This document shows positions 1 to 7,379 of a stretch of 7,434 bases of DNA, piece by piece. Source of the stretch: Cytophagales bacterium (lineage in GTDB: Bacteria > Bacteroidota > Bacteroidia > Cytophagales > Cyclobacteriaceae); contig JAGUUF010000260.1 in assembly GCA_020063545.1 (NCBI GenBank), positions 1 through 7,434 on the forward strand. Direction: 5' to 3'. The notes below the pieces were generated by a model. It did not search any database. It saw only the letters and a program-made list of their open reading frames with translations, and was not told where the DNA came from. The position numbers were made by a program, and so were the translations under genes. The number at the start of each line of letters is the position of its first letter. Within the stretch, counting starts at the first letter, position 1.

Positions 1-885
1 GGCAAAGGCAAAATCAGGAAAGTCGTTAGCTGTAAACTTCCATGTGCGGGAGCCTGATGCGGATTTCCTGAAATCCGGTTCACCGTAAATGGTTACGGGT
101 GTTTTGCTGCCACGGGCCTGGCTAAGCCGTTGCTGGATGGTGCCGGAATAAACTTCCTGTGGATTGGATGGCGCCACCGAAGCCCACACCATGAAATTGT
201 CGGGTACGGTTAGCTCCACTTCGTAATCGGAGTAGTCATGGTAAAATTCGGTAGCTGCATCATACACGATGCGATCCCACAGGTCAATGTCATCGAGTAC
301 GGCCATTTCCGGGTACCAGTAGGCAATAAACATGCTGGTGCTGTCAATGGCTCCGCTGCGTTCAAATCCTTTTCCGGGTATTTCGTAGTGCCATTCGATG
401 GTGAGCTGCATAGTGGCTTTAGGGGCAAGCGGTTTTTTAAGCCTGATGGTGTAGTTGGTGCCGCCATAAAAAGCCTGCTCTTCATCACCCAGGTCAACCG
501 CTTCGCCATCTACCGCAATGTTGGTAATCACCATGCCCTTATGATCGAGGAACGAATTTTCTCCGCGGTTAAAAAACCCTGCTTTGCGCGATGTGGGTTT
601 GTAGTAATCGTGGTAGGTATGGAAGGTTGGGTTGCGGATGGTATCGCTGTTATTGTTGTGGTAGGTAATGCTCGCCTGGCCTTTCAGGATCTTTTTGTGC
701 GGATCGACCAAGGCTTTGATTTTATATACCGACCGGTTCTGGGTATAGGTTGGCGATACGGAACCGTCTGCCTTACGGGTTCCCTTTTCATAGGCTTTTT
801 GAAATTCAATGGGCATGTAGAGGGACTGGCTGAAACAAAGAACCGAACCCAGCATGAACACAATAACAAGAAGTTGAATTTTCAT
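1..885 (-). CDS. M1-family metallopeptidase, N-terminal part (runs off left edge)
   Basis: Reading in from the ATG at 885 gives 295 codons with no stop before the edge, so the gene is cut by the window and not broken. It opens with a signal peptide (MKIQLLVIVFMLGSVLCFSQ, residues 1-20), with likely signal peptidase I cleavage near FSQ. The Cys at 17 lacks a proper lipobox. What follows resembles the N-terminal beta-sheet domain of Bacteroidota M1 aminopeptidase-like proteins: an AYEKGTR / YTQNRSVYKIKA opening (about 31-58), a KGQASITYHNNNSDT strand pair (68-82), and a WYPEMAVLDDIDLWD segment (190-204) leading to an EFYHDYSDYEVELTVP strand (213-228). Family members usually hydrolyse N-terminal peptide bonds with zinc bound by HExxH plus a distal Glu. 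That catalytic domain lies outside the window, so activity cannot be judged. The product is probably periplasmic or exported. No clear Shine-Dalgarno or promoter is seen; the 196-base gap upstream suggests separate transcription from the reductase gene. Confidence 0.85.
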   Translation of the reverse strand, partial: MKIQLLVIVFMLGSVLCFSQSLYMPIEFQKAYEKGTRKADGSVSPTYTQNRSVYKIKALVDPHKKILKGQASITYHNNNSDTIRNPTFHTYHDYYKPTSRKAGFFNRGENSFLDHKGMVITNIAVDGEAVDLGDEEQAFYGGTNYTIRLKKPLAPKATMQLTIEWHYEIPGKGFERSGAIDSTSMFIAYWYPEMAVLDDIDLWDRIVYDAATEFYHDYSDYEVELTVPDNFMVWASVAPSNPQEVYSGTIQQRLSQARGSKTPVTIYGEPDFRKSASGSRTWKFTANDFPDFAFA

Positions 886-1081
886 TTTTAAATGGATTTA
901 GGGAATAAATATACTATTTAACGATTAGTTATCGTGCTTCATGAACGTTACACATATCAATAAAACAAATAAAAAATAAACTGATAGTCGGTAATCATAC
1001 CCCCTACGATTCACCTAACTAATTCAAAATGAAATTATTCAGTATGCTCAGACAGCGCCCTGGCCAAGACAACGGTAAAGC
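886..1081. other. Intergenic spacer, no gene seen
   Basis: This AT-rich spacer lies between the reductase stop and the M1 peptidase start, both on the minus strand. It holds the peptidase leader and presumably its promoter. The nearest matches to TAnnTTTG on the minus strand (for example TATATTTA at 913-906) are imperfect, so no promoter is called. A 5-bp inverted repeat (ACGAT 921-925 / ATCGT 931-935) is too short to interpret. I see no convincing terminator for the reductase gene. Confidence 0.6.
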
Positions 1082-2194
1082 TTACCCGATCTCAATCACC
1101 ACATCATCGGTTAGCGGGTGGCCAACGCAGGTAAGCACGTACCCCTCATCGCGTTCGGCCTGCGAAAGCCCTTCTTCTTCATCCAGTTTCACTTTTCCGG
1201 AAACAGCTTTACCGCGGCAGGCGGTGCACAGGCCGCTCTGGCATGAGTACGGCAAATCAATACCCTGGTCGAGCGCGGTTTCGAGTATGGCGCGGTTGGG
1301 CTCAACCATGATTTTATATTCCTGGCCATCGTAGCGGATGGTTACTTCGCGGGCTTTCAGTTCGCCTGATGCCGGTTGCGCATCCTGCTTTTTATCTTTA
1401 TCAATCGTTCCCTGTACAAAACTCTCTTTAAAGATTTTTTCTTTCGGAATGTTTTGCTGCGCCAACAGAGTTTCCACATTCTTCATCATGCCTTCGGGGC
1501 CGCACATCAGGTAGGTTGATTTATCCATACCCCAGTTTGGAATGCGTTCGAACAGTTTAATCAGCATGTCGTGGTTGAGCAAACCGGAATACCCCTGCCA
1601 GTTCATCGGGGCATTATCGAGCACATGAATTACGTGCAGCCTGCCCTGGTAGTTGGTTTCCCATTTGGCCAGTTCATCTTTGAAGATGATGCTGTCAATA
1701 TCGCGGTTGCAGTAAATAAGCGAGCAGATGCTGTCGGGCTCCTGTGTTAAAATGCTTTTGATGATGGACATCATCGGGGTAATGCCCGAGCCGCCAGCAA
1801 ACATAATCAGGTGGCGCTTGCGGTCTTTGCCGTATTCGGTGGTGAACTGCCCCATCGGCTCCATCACCTTCAGCGTATCGCCCACCTTCAGGTTATCGGG
1901 CAGCCAGTTGCTCATCAGCCCCTTGTCGACCCGCTTTACCGTTACGGCCAGGTCATCGTCCGTAAAGGGCGATGAGCACAGCGAGTATGCCCTGCGGATT
2001 TCCTTTCCCTGCACCGGAACGATGAGCGTTAAAAACTGGCCCGAGCGGTAGTTGATTTTACCGGTTTTGGGTTGTTCAAACACGATGGTTATGGCATCTT
2101 TTGTTTCGTGGATGATGTCTTTGACGCGCAGGTCAAAGTAGTGCTGAACGTTTTCTTCCTTTTTCGGTGCCTTCTTAAATAAACCAAATGCCAC
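1082..2194 (-). CDS. Ferredoxin/flavodoxin-type oxidoreductase with C-terminal 2Fe-2S domain (PaaE/HmpA-like)
   Basis: The 370-residue protein is a cytosolic NAD(P)H-dependent electron-transfer enzyme with three modules. The FAD domain (about 17-125) carries RAYS (68-71), the RxYS flavin motif. The NAD(P) domain (about 126-250) carries AGGSGITP (133-140) and CGPEGMM (231-237). The plant-type ferredoxin domain (about 283-370) has cluster ligands C318, C323, C326 and C356 in a Cx4Cx2C...C pattern; all are intact. A charged linker (about 262-282) joins the last two. This order matches phenylacetyl-CoA epoxidase reductase PaaE and related reductases, but no paaABCD genes lie nearby, so the partner oxygenase or desaturase is unknown. 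The start is GTG at 2192-2194: an in-frame TAA lies only four codons upstream and the next in-frame ATG is residue 94. The gene lies 64 bases after the DUF5916 gene and could be co-transcribed, but a TAnnTTTG box in that gap suggests its own promoter. Confidence 0.9.
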   Translation of the reverse strand: MAFGLFKKAPKKEENVQHYFDLRVKDIIHETKDAITIVFEQPKTGKINYRSGQFLTLIVPVQGKEIRRAYSLCSSPFTDDDLAVTVKRVDKGLMSNWLPDNLKVGDTLKVMEPMGQFTTEYGKDRKRHLIMFAGGSGITPMMSIIKSILTQEPDSICSLIYCNRDIDSIIFKDELAKWETNYQGRLHVIHVLDNAPMNWQGYSGLLNHDMLIKLFERIPNWGMDKSTYLMCGPEGMMKNVETLLAQQNIPKEKIFKESFVQGTIDKDKKQDAQPASGELKAREVTIRYDGQEYKIMVEPNRAILETALDQGIDLPYSCQSGLCTACRGKAVSGKVKLDEEEGLSQAERDEGYVLTCVGHPLTDDVVIEIG

Positions 2195-2214
2195 AGTAGT
2201 GAACGGTTAGGCCG

Positions 2215-2222
2215 CAAATCTA
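2215..2222 (-). promoter_or_regulatory. Candidate Bacteroidota -7 box for the reductase gene
   Basis: Read on the minus strand the bases are TAGATTTG, an exact match to the Bacteroidota sigma-factor -7 consensus TAnnTTTG. It ends 20 bases before the GTG start, which would give a short leader. No TTTG-type -33 element sits at the expected spacing, so support is the -7 match and its position only. Confidence 0.4.
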
Positions 2223-2258
2223 CAACAATTCAAAAGAAAAAAGGTTGCAGGTTTATCG

Positions 2259-4514
2259 TTACAGGTTAAACCAATAGGTAAGCTTGAATACCAGTGCCCG
2301 GTTTTTACTCTGAAACGGTTCGGGGAGGTAGTTCTCGGTGTACACGATAAAAAAATCGGAAGCAGGTTTGAAGCGCCACTGAAACCTGCTGTTCAGGTTC
2401 ATGTTGTCGGCCAGGTTGTTGTACTGCACAAACGTTGTCAGAAAAAGTTTATCCGTAAACGTTAAGTCAAGCCGAGGGCCAATCAGGAACAACCGCGCCT
2501 TTCCGTAATTGCCGGTAAGGTCTACATCGTTGTAGCTGAACCGGATGCCCAGGCTGCCGAAAGGCTGGTAGCGGTAATTCAATTCACCGTTAGTAAAGAA
2601 ACCCTGGCCGGTATAAAATCCGCCAAAGCCGCCTTCGGCACGGTAATTAAAAAGCTTTCGGGTATCCGATACATACTCAAATAAAAATTGATTCCACGAA
2701 AACGCTTCACCGGCAAGGTAATCCTGTTCGCCTCCTATCGGGTTAAAATCCTGGGTAAGGTATTGGTAGGTGTGCTGCAAACTAACCGACACGGCCGCGG
2801 TGCTCAGAAATGAAACCACATACCCGGCACTGTAATTCTGATCGGTATTATGCCCTCCGGGTATAAAGCCCCAGTTTGCTTCGGCAAACGGGCCATGATT
2901 GCCCACTACTTTGCTTTTCGGATAGGTAAGGTATTCTACGCGCGCAAAACTTCCGGTGAAGCCCGGGTAAACCGTAAGGTTTGGAACAAACCCGGTTTCG
3001 GCATTGTAATTTTTGGCAAGCAACTGCACGGCACCCATCACCGACAGGTTACGGCCGAAATAGCCCAGGAACGTTCCTGCCGAATACCGGTCGGTGGTAT
3101 TAAAATCATCAATTGACTGGTGGTAGTACACATCGCCCCGGAAGCGGGTGTCTTTCGAGTTTATATTAAAATCAAATCCGAATACCCGGTTGTATGTGTT
3201 TAGCTGGCGCACGGTATCGGTTCCGGTAATGGTTTCGCGCACGATGCTGGAATGGTAATACCTGGCGGGATCATACTTGTTGCCTAACCCCAGCGACTGT
3301 TTGTTCACAATAAAGAAATCCACATTTGACCGGGCAAGCACCTGCCGCTGTACTATGGCTACGGTATAATTCTGGGCAGGCAGGCCAAGCGATTTGGTTT
3401 CCTGTGTTTGCAGGTTCATAATACCGATGCGCCAGTCTTTACCCATCTTGCCGCTGACGCGCGCACCATACACAATGGGTACGCGCCTGAGTATTCCGGT
3501 GGTATCGGATGCCAGGCCGAGCCTGCGACTAAAAAACGGGCGCGAATCCGGAAAGCCGGGCGCAGCAAATAAATCGCTGTTCTCCAGGAAGAACTGCCTG
3601 CGCTCCGGGAAATTAAATTCAAAGCGTGTAAGGTTAATTACCTGCTGGTCAACTTCTACCTGCGAGAAATCCGGGTTAACCGTAAGGTCGAGGTTAAGCG
3701 AGGGCGTAAGCCCCACCTTGGCATCAAACCCGATGAGGCCTTCATGCTCGGTGGGGATGTTGTTCTCCTTATCGGTGTAAGAGGATCCGGCTACATACGG
3801 AATAAGCGATACGTTGGTGCCGGGTGTAGGCAGTTCATCATCCCAGATGAGTTTGCCGCTCCACGCAAACGAAGCCGGCAGGTATTGTACCGGGGTGGCA
3901 ATCCAGCTTGAAACCTGGTTGCGCTCCAAATCATTGCGCAGCACGTTAAAGTTCCATTCGCCCCGGTTATACCGGATGGATTTGAACGGGATGGCAAGCT
4001 CGGCAACCCACATGGTATCGGTGCGTGTAACTGCGCTGTACCATTTGTTGTCCCAGAAGGGCGAGAAACTTTCCGGCTCGGCCCCGCCATTGGCCATCAG
4101 CCCTTCGCGCTGCACACCATAGGGCGAAATATTGAAATAGAAACCGTTGGTGTAATCGTTATACGGATCGAAGTAAAAGCCTACGTTATCGTTAAACCGG
4201 AAATCGAAATCCCTGCGCAGCGACTGTACCACGGGCCCTTTGCCGTCATCTATACACTCAAAGGCCAGGTACAGGTTGTGATCATCGAAGGCAATGCGAA
4301 CGGTTGTTTCGTTAACAGGCGGCACCGAGTCGTACGGTTTGCTCATCCAGAAGCCGGTGGCCACATTGGCCCGCTTCCAGGTTTCTTCATCCAGTATACC
4401 ATCAATTACCACGGCACCGGTTGCCCGGCCGGCATGGTACGGGGTGCCTTGTTTATGCTGGGCACTGAGTGGCAGCGCAAGCGCTACCAGGAAGAAGGTG
4501 CGTAAAAAAAACAT
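2259..4514 (-). CDS. DUF5916 outer-membrane protein with N-terminal CBM9-like domain
   Basis: The protein is 751 residues from the ATG at 4514. A longer reading from TTG at 4532 adds six residues (MNSFTA), but ATG is preferred because it gives a clean signal peptide (MFFLRTFFLVALALPLSAQ). Next comes a CBM9-like beta-sandwich (about 25-225) with the typical VIDGILDEETWKRA opening (36-49), LYLAFECIDD (81-90) and FYFDPYNDYTNGFYFNISP (113-131). The DUF5916 core follows, marked by LDLTVNPDFSQVEVDQQVIN (275-294) and FNFPERRQFFLENSDLF (300-316). From there to the end the sequence alternates aromatic and polar residues as in outer-membrane beta strands, finishing LTYWFNL. The family is predicted to sit in the outer membrane; its substrate is not established, though the CBM9-like part hints at glycan or hydrolase-linked functions. 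It diverges from purB and precedes the reductase gene. Confidence 0.88.
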   Translation of the reverse strand: MFFLRTFFLVALALPLSAQHKQGTPYHAGRATGAVVIDGILDEETWKRANVATGFWMSKPYDSVPPVNETTVRIAFDDHNLYLAFECIDDGKGPVVQSLRRDFDFRFNDNVGFYFDPYNDYTNGFYFNISPYGVQREGLMANGGAEPESFSPFWDNKWYSAVTRTDTMWVAELAIPFKSIRYNRGEWNFNVLRNDLERNQVSSWIATPVQYLPASFAWSGKLIWDDELPTPGTNVSLIPYVAGSSYTDKENNIPTEHEGLIGFDAKVGLTPSLNLDLTVNPDFSQVEVDQQVINLTRFEFNFPERRQFFLENSDLFAAPGFPDSRPFFSRRLGLASDTTGILRRVPIVYGARVSGKMGKDWRIGIMNLQTQETKSLGLPAQNYTVAIVQRQVLARSNVDFFIVNKQSLGLGNKYDPARYYHSSIVRETITGTDTVRQLNTYNRVFGFDFNINSKDTRFRGDVYYHQSIDDFNTTDRYSAGTFLGYFGRNLSVMGAVQLLAKNYNAETGFVPNLTVYPGFTGSFARVEYLTYPKSKVVGNHGPFAEANWGFIPGGHNTDQNYSAGYVVSFLSTAAVSVSLQHTYQYLTQDFNPIGGEQDYLAGEAFSWNQFLFEYVSDTRKLFNYRAEGGFGGFYTGQGFFTNGELNYRYQPFGSLGIRFSYNDVDLTGNYGKARLFLIGPRLDLTFTDKLFLTTFVQYNNLADNMNLNSRFQWRFKPASDFFIVYTENYLPEPFQSKNRALVFKLTYWFNL

Positions 4515-4575
4515 GGCGGTAAAACTATTCAAATTGTTGCGTTGATGAAGACCGCTAACGTAAAAGATAACAGCA

Positions 4576-4583
4576 TAGTTTTG
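4576..4583 (+). promoter_or_regulatory. Candidate Bacteroidota -7 box for purB
   Basis: TAGTTTTG is an exact TAnnTTTG match in the 95-base divergent gap, ending 26 bases before the purB GTG. No TTTG-type -33 element lies about 19-21 bases upstream. Read the other way, the same gap must hold the DUF5916 promoter, but only imperfect boxes (such as TATCTTTT) are seen there. Confidence 0.4.
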
Positions 4584-4609
4584 TTATTTTTACATCGTAA
4601 TAACCTGTT

Positions 4610-5950
4610 GTGCAGCTAACACCCCTAACAGCTATCTCCCCGGTTGACGGCCGGTATTTCACCACCACCCAAACCCTTGCGCCTTATTTCAGCGAATACG
4701 GACTGATGCGCTACCGTGTGCGGGTTGAAGTGGAGTACTTTATTGCCCTTACCTATGCGCTGCCCGAACTGGCCGGAGTACCGAAAGCAGCCGAAACCGA
4801 ACTGCGCAACCTGTACCGAAATTTTTCAGAAACCGATGCCTCGGCTATTAAAGCGATTGAAAAAACCACCAACCACGATGTTAAGGCCGTTGAGTATTTT
4901 TTAAAGCAGAAACTGGAGCAACTGAGCCTGGGCACACACAAAGAGTTCATCCACTTTGGCCTTACCTCGCAGGACATCAACAACACCGCCATTCCGCTTT
5001 CGCTGAAAGAATTTCTGGACACCGAATACCTGCCGGCCATACAGAAGTTTGTGCACAAACTTACCGCCCTTTCGGTTGCCTGGAAAGATGTGCCCATGCT
5101 GGCGCGCACACACGGCCAGCCCGCCTCGCCTACGCGACTCGGCAAGGAACTCTACGTATTTATTGAGCGCATCAACCGCCAACTTGACCTGCTCGGCACC
5201 ATTCCCCACTCGGCCAAGTTTGGCGGGGCTACCGGCAACTTTAACGCCCACCATGCCGCATACCCCGACATTAACTGGGGCCACTTTGCCAACACGTTTG
5301 TTTCGAAACAACTGGGCCTGGTGCGCAGCGAACCCACCACACAGGTTGAACACTACGACAACCTGGCCGCCCTGTGCGACAACCTGAAACGCATTAACAC
5401 CATTTTGATTGACTTCTGCCGCGATGTGTGGCAATACATATCCATGGAGTACTTCCTGCAGAAGATACAGAAAAACGAAGTGGGCTCCTCGGCCATGCCG
5501 CACAAGGTAAACCCGATTGACTTTGAAAATGCCGAAGGCAACCTGGGCTTCGCCAACGCATTGTTTGAACACCTCTCGGCAAAACTACCCGTATCGCGCC
5601 TGCAGCGCGACCTTACCGACAGCACCGTACTGCGCAACCTTGGCGTGCCGCTGGCCCACACGTGGCTGGCCCTCTCCTCGCTGCACCGCGGCATTGCCAA
5701 ACTGGAACTGAACAAAGAAGCCATTAACCACGACCTGGAGAAAAACTGGGTGGTGGTTGCCGAGGCTATTCAAACCATTTTACGCAAAGAAGGCTACCCC
5801 AACCCCTACGAGGCGCTGAAGGAACTAACGCGCAACAACACAAAACCCGGGCGTGCTGAGTTTGATGCGTTTATTAACAACCTGAAGGTTGACGAAACCC
5901 TGAAGCAGCGCCTGCGTGCCATTACCCCGTTTACCTACACCGGGGTTTAG
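4610..5950 (+). CDS. purB: Adenylosuccinate lyase
   Basis: This enzyme of the fumarase/aspartase superfamily releases fumarate twice in purine synthesis: from SAICAR to AICAR and from adenylosuccinate to AMP. It acts in the cytosol as a homotetramer. The 446 residues are close to the roughly 456 of the E. coli enzyme and follow that subtype from the first residues: LTAISPVDGRY (6-16), FSEYGLMRYRVRVE (27-40), TTNHDVKAVEYFL (86-98), TSQDINNTA (119-127) and ARTHGQPASPT (165-175, with catalytic His168). The superfamily signature loop is GSSAMPHKVNPIDFENAEGN (292-311), holding the catalytic Ser at 293/294. No key residue is missing. The start is GTG at 4610-4612; an in-frame TAA lies at 4601-4603 and the next Met is residue 33, too late for the conserved N-terminus. 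The gene is transcribed divergently from the DUF5916 gene and has clearly higher GC than the next gene downstream. Confidence 0.97.
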   Translation: MQLTPLTAISPVDGRYFTTTQTLAPYFSEYGLMRYRVRVEVEYFIALTYALPELAGVPKAAETELRNLYRNFSETDASAIKAIEKTTNHDVKAVEYFLKQKLEQLSLGTHKEFIHFGLTSQDINNTAIPLSLKEFLDTEYLPAIQKFVHKLTALSVAWKDVPMLARTHGQPASPTRLGKELYVFIERINRQLDLLGTIPHSAKFGGATGNFNAHHAAYPDINWGHFANTFVSKQLGLVRSEPTTQVEHYDNLAALCDNLKRINTILIDFCRDVWQYISMEYFLQKIQKNEVGSSAMPHKVNPIDFENAEGNLGFANALFEHLSAKLPVSRLQRDLTDSTVLRNLGVPLAHTWLALSSLHRGIAKLELNKEAINHDLEKNWVVVAEAIQTILRKEGYPNPYEALKELTRNNTKPGRAEFDAFINNLKVDETLKQRLRAITPFTYTGV

Positions 5951-5952
5951 GC

Positions 5953-5991
5953 GCTAAAAAGTGCACCATTAAAATATCCTGCGTTTTTAGC
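5953..5991 (+). terminator. Weak inverted repeat after purB, possible terminator
   Basis: GCTAAAAA (5953-5960) and TTTTTAGC (5984-5991) form a perfect 8-bp inverted repeat with a 23-base loop, starting two bases after the purB stop. The stem is mostly A-T and no T-run follows it, so it is a poor intrinsic terminator. A competing small hairpin (5951-5955 with 5960-5964) is possible. Confidence 0.25.
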
Positions 5992-6055
5992 TTACCGGCC
6001 GGCACATTTGACAGGTTGCTATAAGCAATGTATATTCAATTGGTGATAGCCGAGT

Positions 6056-6064
6056 GTTGGGCGC
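6056..6064 (+). other. Left integron-type core site (GTTRRRY) at cassette boundary
   Basis: GTTGGGC (6056-6062) fits the integron core-site consensus GTTRRRY; the crossover point in such sites is between G and TT. With the next two bases it is the exact reverse complement of GCGCCCAAC at 7281-7289, on the far side of the downstream gene; counting the adjacent T6055/A7290 the match is 10 bases. The 105 bases between purB and this site contain no AAC on this strand, so no RYYYAAC partner and hence no complete attC lies to the left. Confidence 0.5.
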
Positions 6065-6087
6065 AATGTTTTTAAAAAGATACGAAC

Positions 6088-7272
6088 ATGAAGACATCGG
6101 AATTTAAAGAACACATTGTTTTTGAAAAACTGGGACAACTTGAGAGCACAATATCAAGTAAGGACAACTCAGCAAAAATTGACCTGGAGACATTGGACTT
6201 TTTTAAAGCATCATGTTCATACATAAGGACACAGTTGGATAAAGCCCTGACTTCATTGATAAACAATTCCGACCTTACAACCCTGGCAAATGAAATTGAG
6301 GCAGCTATTGGACAAATAAATACATTTATTGGGAATGATAACGCAGGACATTTAACTAATGCGACTAACAATTTATACTCAGCGCTATCAAGAGCAAGGA
6401 ATTTTCCTATACCCAATTATGAAGGTGGCTTTAGCTACTCCCAAGTTATTAACGACTTCAAATCACTGGTTGACCAAAAAATAAACGACCTAGCTAATTC
6501 AATAGTTGAGAAGGAAGAAGAACTTGAATCCTTAAAAACAGAATTAGAAGAGAAAGAAAAAGAACTTGAAAAGATTTCAAAGACAATAATTGAGAAACAG
6601 ACAATTGTTGATGGATTAAATACGACTTTTCAAACAAGTTTCGACCAAATAAAAACTACTGAGTCAACTAGATTTGAAGAAGTAAGAAATGGATTTCAAA
6701 AACAAATTGAAACTGAATTAAAGAAAATTGACACAAATACAAAAGAACTTATAGACAGGCTTAACAAAAAAGAAACTGAAGCGAAAAAACTCGTAAATGT
6801 AATTGGTAACATTGGCGCGACAGGGAATTACCAATTCATTGCCGAATCACACAAGAAAACTGCAGACACTTGGAGATACGTTGCTATTGGATTTATGTCC
6901 GTGTTATCTGGCATCTTACTGTATACAATATGGCAAATCGACTTTCAAAAATTTGATTGGCAAGCCGCCTTGGTAAGAGTACTTTCAGCCCTTGTGTTGA
7001 CTTACCCAGCGACATACGCAGCACGAGAATCTTCAAAACACAGAAAACTCGAAAACATTAATCGTAAGGCAGAGCTTGAATTAGCTTCAATTAATCCATT
7101 CATAGAGATTTTAGATGACAACAAAAAGCAGGAAATCAAAGAGAAACTTGTGGAGAAATACTTTGGTAACAAAGACGGACTAGGTGACTCAGACAATGAA
7201 AAATCAGACGAAGTTTCAATGAGTATAGTGGAGAAACTATTTAAGTTGATAAATGAAATTAAAAGTAAGTGA
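6088..7272 (+). CDS. Coiled-coil protein with two predicted transmembrane helices, function unknown
   Basis: I do not recognise a named family for this 394-residue protein. The N-terminal part (about 1-125) is soluble and probably helical. Residues about 128-235 are rich in Glu and Lys with heptad-like spacing (EKEEELESLKTELEEKEKEL, 141-160), a strong coiled-coil candidate. Two hydrophobic segments follow, about 263-282 (YVAIGFMSVLSGILLYTIW) and 293-312 (AALVRVLSALVLTYPATYAA, with Arg297 inside), separated by a short loop. Then comes a charged region, ARESSKHRKLENINRKAELE (312-331), then NPFIEIL and EKLVEKYFG (336-360), and a charged tail. There is no signal peptide, so the large N-terminal part is probably cytoplasmic. 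ATG 6088 is chosen as the first in-frame Met; a weak AAAAAGA lies upstream. Base composition is far more AT-rich than purB, and the gene sits between inverted core sites, both signs of transfer. A membrane effector role, for example in phage defence, is a guess. Confidence 0.85.
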   Translation: MKTSEFKEHIVFEKLGQLESTISSKDNSAKIDLETLDFFKASCSYIRTQLDKALTSLINNSDLTTLANEIEAAIGQINTFIGNDNAGHLTNATNNLYSALSRARNFPIPNYEGGFSYSQVINDFKSLVDQKINDLANSIVEKEEELESLKTELEEKEKELEKISKTIIEKQTIVDGLNTTFQTSFDQIKTTESTRFEEVRNGFQKQIETELKKIDTNTKELIDRLNKKETEAKKLVNVIGNIGATGNYQFIAESHKKTADTWRYVAIGFMSVLSGILLYTIWQIDFQKFDWQAALVRVLSALVLTYPATYAARESSKHRKLENINRKAELELASINPFIEILDDNKKQEIKEKLVEKYFGNKDGLGDSDNEKSDEVSMSIVEKLFKLINEIKSK

Positions 7273-7311
7273 AAAACACAGCGCCCAACAAAATGTTTCT
7301 GCAATGTGGGG

Positions 7312-7356
7312 GTTCGGTGTAGGTATTAAAAGTAATTTCTTAATTTAGTTCGGTGT
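7312..7356 (+). repeat. Direct repeat GTTCGGTGT inside the attC-like site
   Basis: GTTCGGTGT occurs at 7312-7320 and again at 7348-7356, with an AT-rich spacer between. The first copy overlaps a run of five G (7308-7312) and the second is followed by another run of five G (7358-7362), so the 5-prime arm motif is partly duplicated. This may reflect internal duplication that lengthened the site. Confidence 0.5.
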
Positions 7357-7379
7357 CGGGGGACAGATACGTGCAGGTC

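Noticed and set aside
238..891. 217-residue open frame on the plus strand
   Set aside because: It is antisense to the M1 peptidase, which has a recognisable signal peptide and domain; the plus-strand product has no family resemblance.
921..935. Inverted repeat ACGAT/ATCGT upstream of the M1 peptidase gene
   Set aside because: Five-base arms with a five-base loop are expected by chance; no second copy was seen.
1029..1334. 101-residue plus-strand open frame starting in the spacer (MKLFSMLRQRPGQDNGK...)
   Set aside because: Most of it is antisense to the 2Fe-2S domain of the reductase; only the first 17 or so codons are unique and they show no recognisable motif.
4901..5572. 223-residue minus-strand open frame inside purB
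   Set aside because: It is a shadow of purB in a GC-rich region; the plus-strand frame carries the full lyase signature.
5995..6002. CCGGCCGG perfect palindrome between purB and the cassette
   Set aside because: Eight bases without flanking symmetry or known role; likely chance.
6016..6028. Small hairpin TTGCT-ATA-AGCAA left of the cassette core
   Set aside because: A 5-bp stem is too short to count as half of an attC or as a terminator, and it has no RYYYAAC partner.
6055..7290. Transposon with 10-bp terminal inverted repeats TGTTGGGCGC/GCGCCCAACA
   Set aside because: The enclosed gene is not a transposase, no target duplication is seen (CCGAG on the left against AAATG on the right), and the palindrome continues well past the right repeat, which fits an attC site better.
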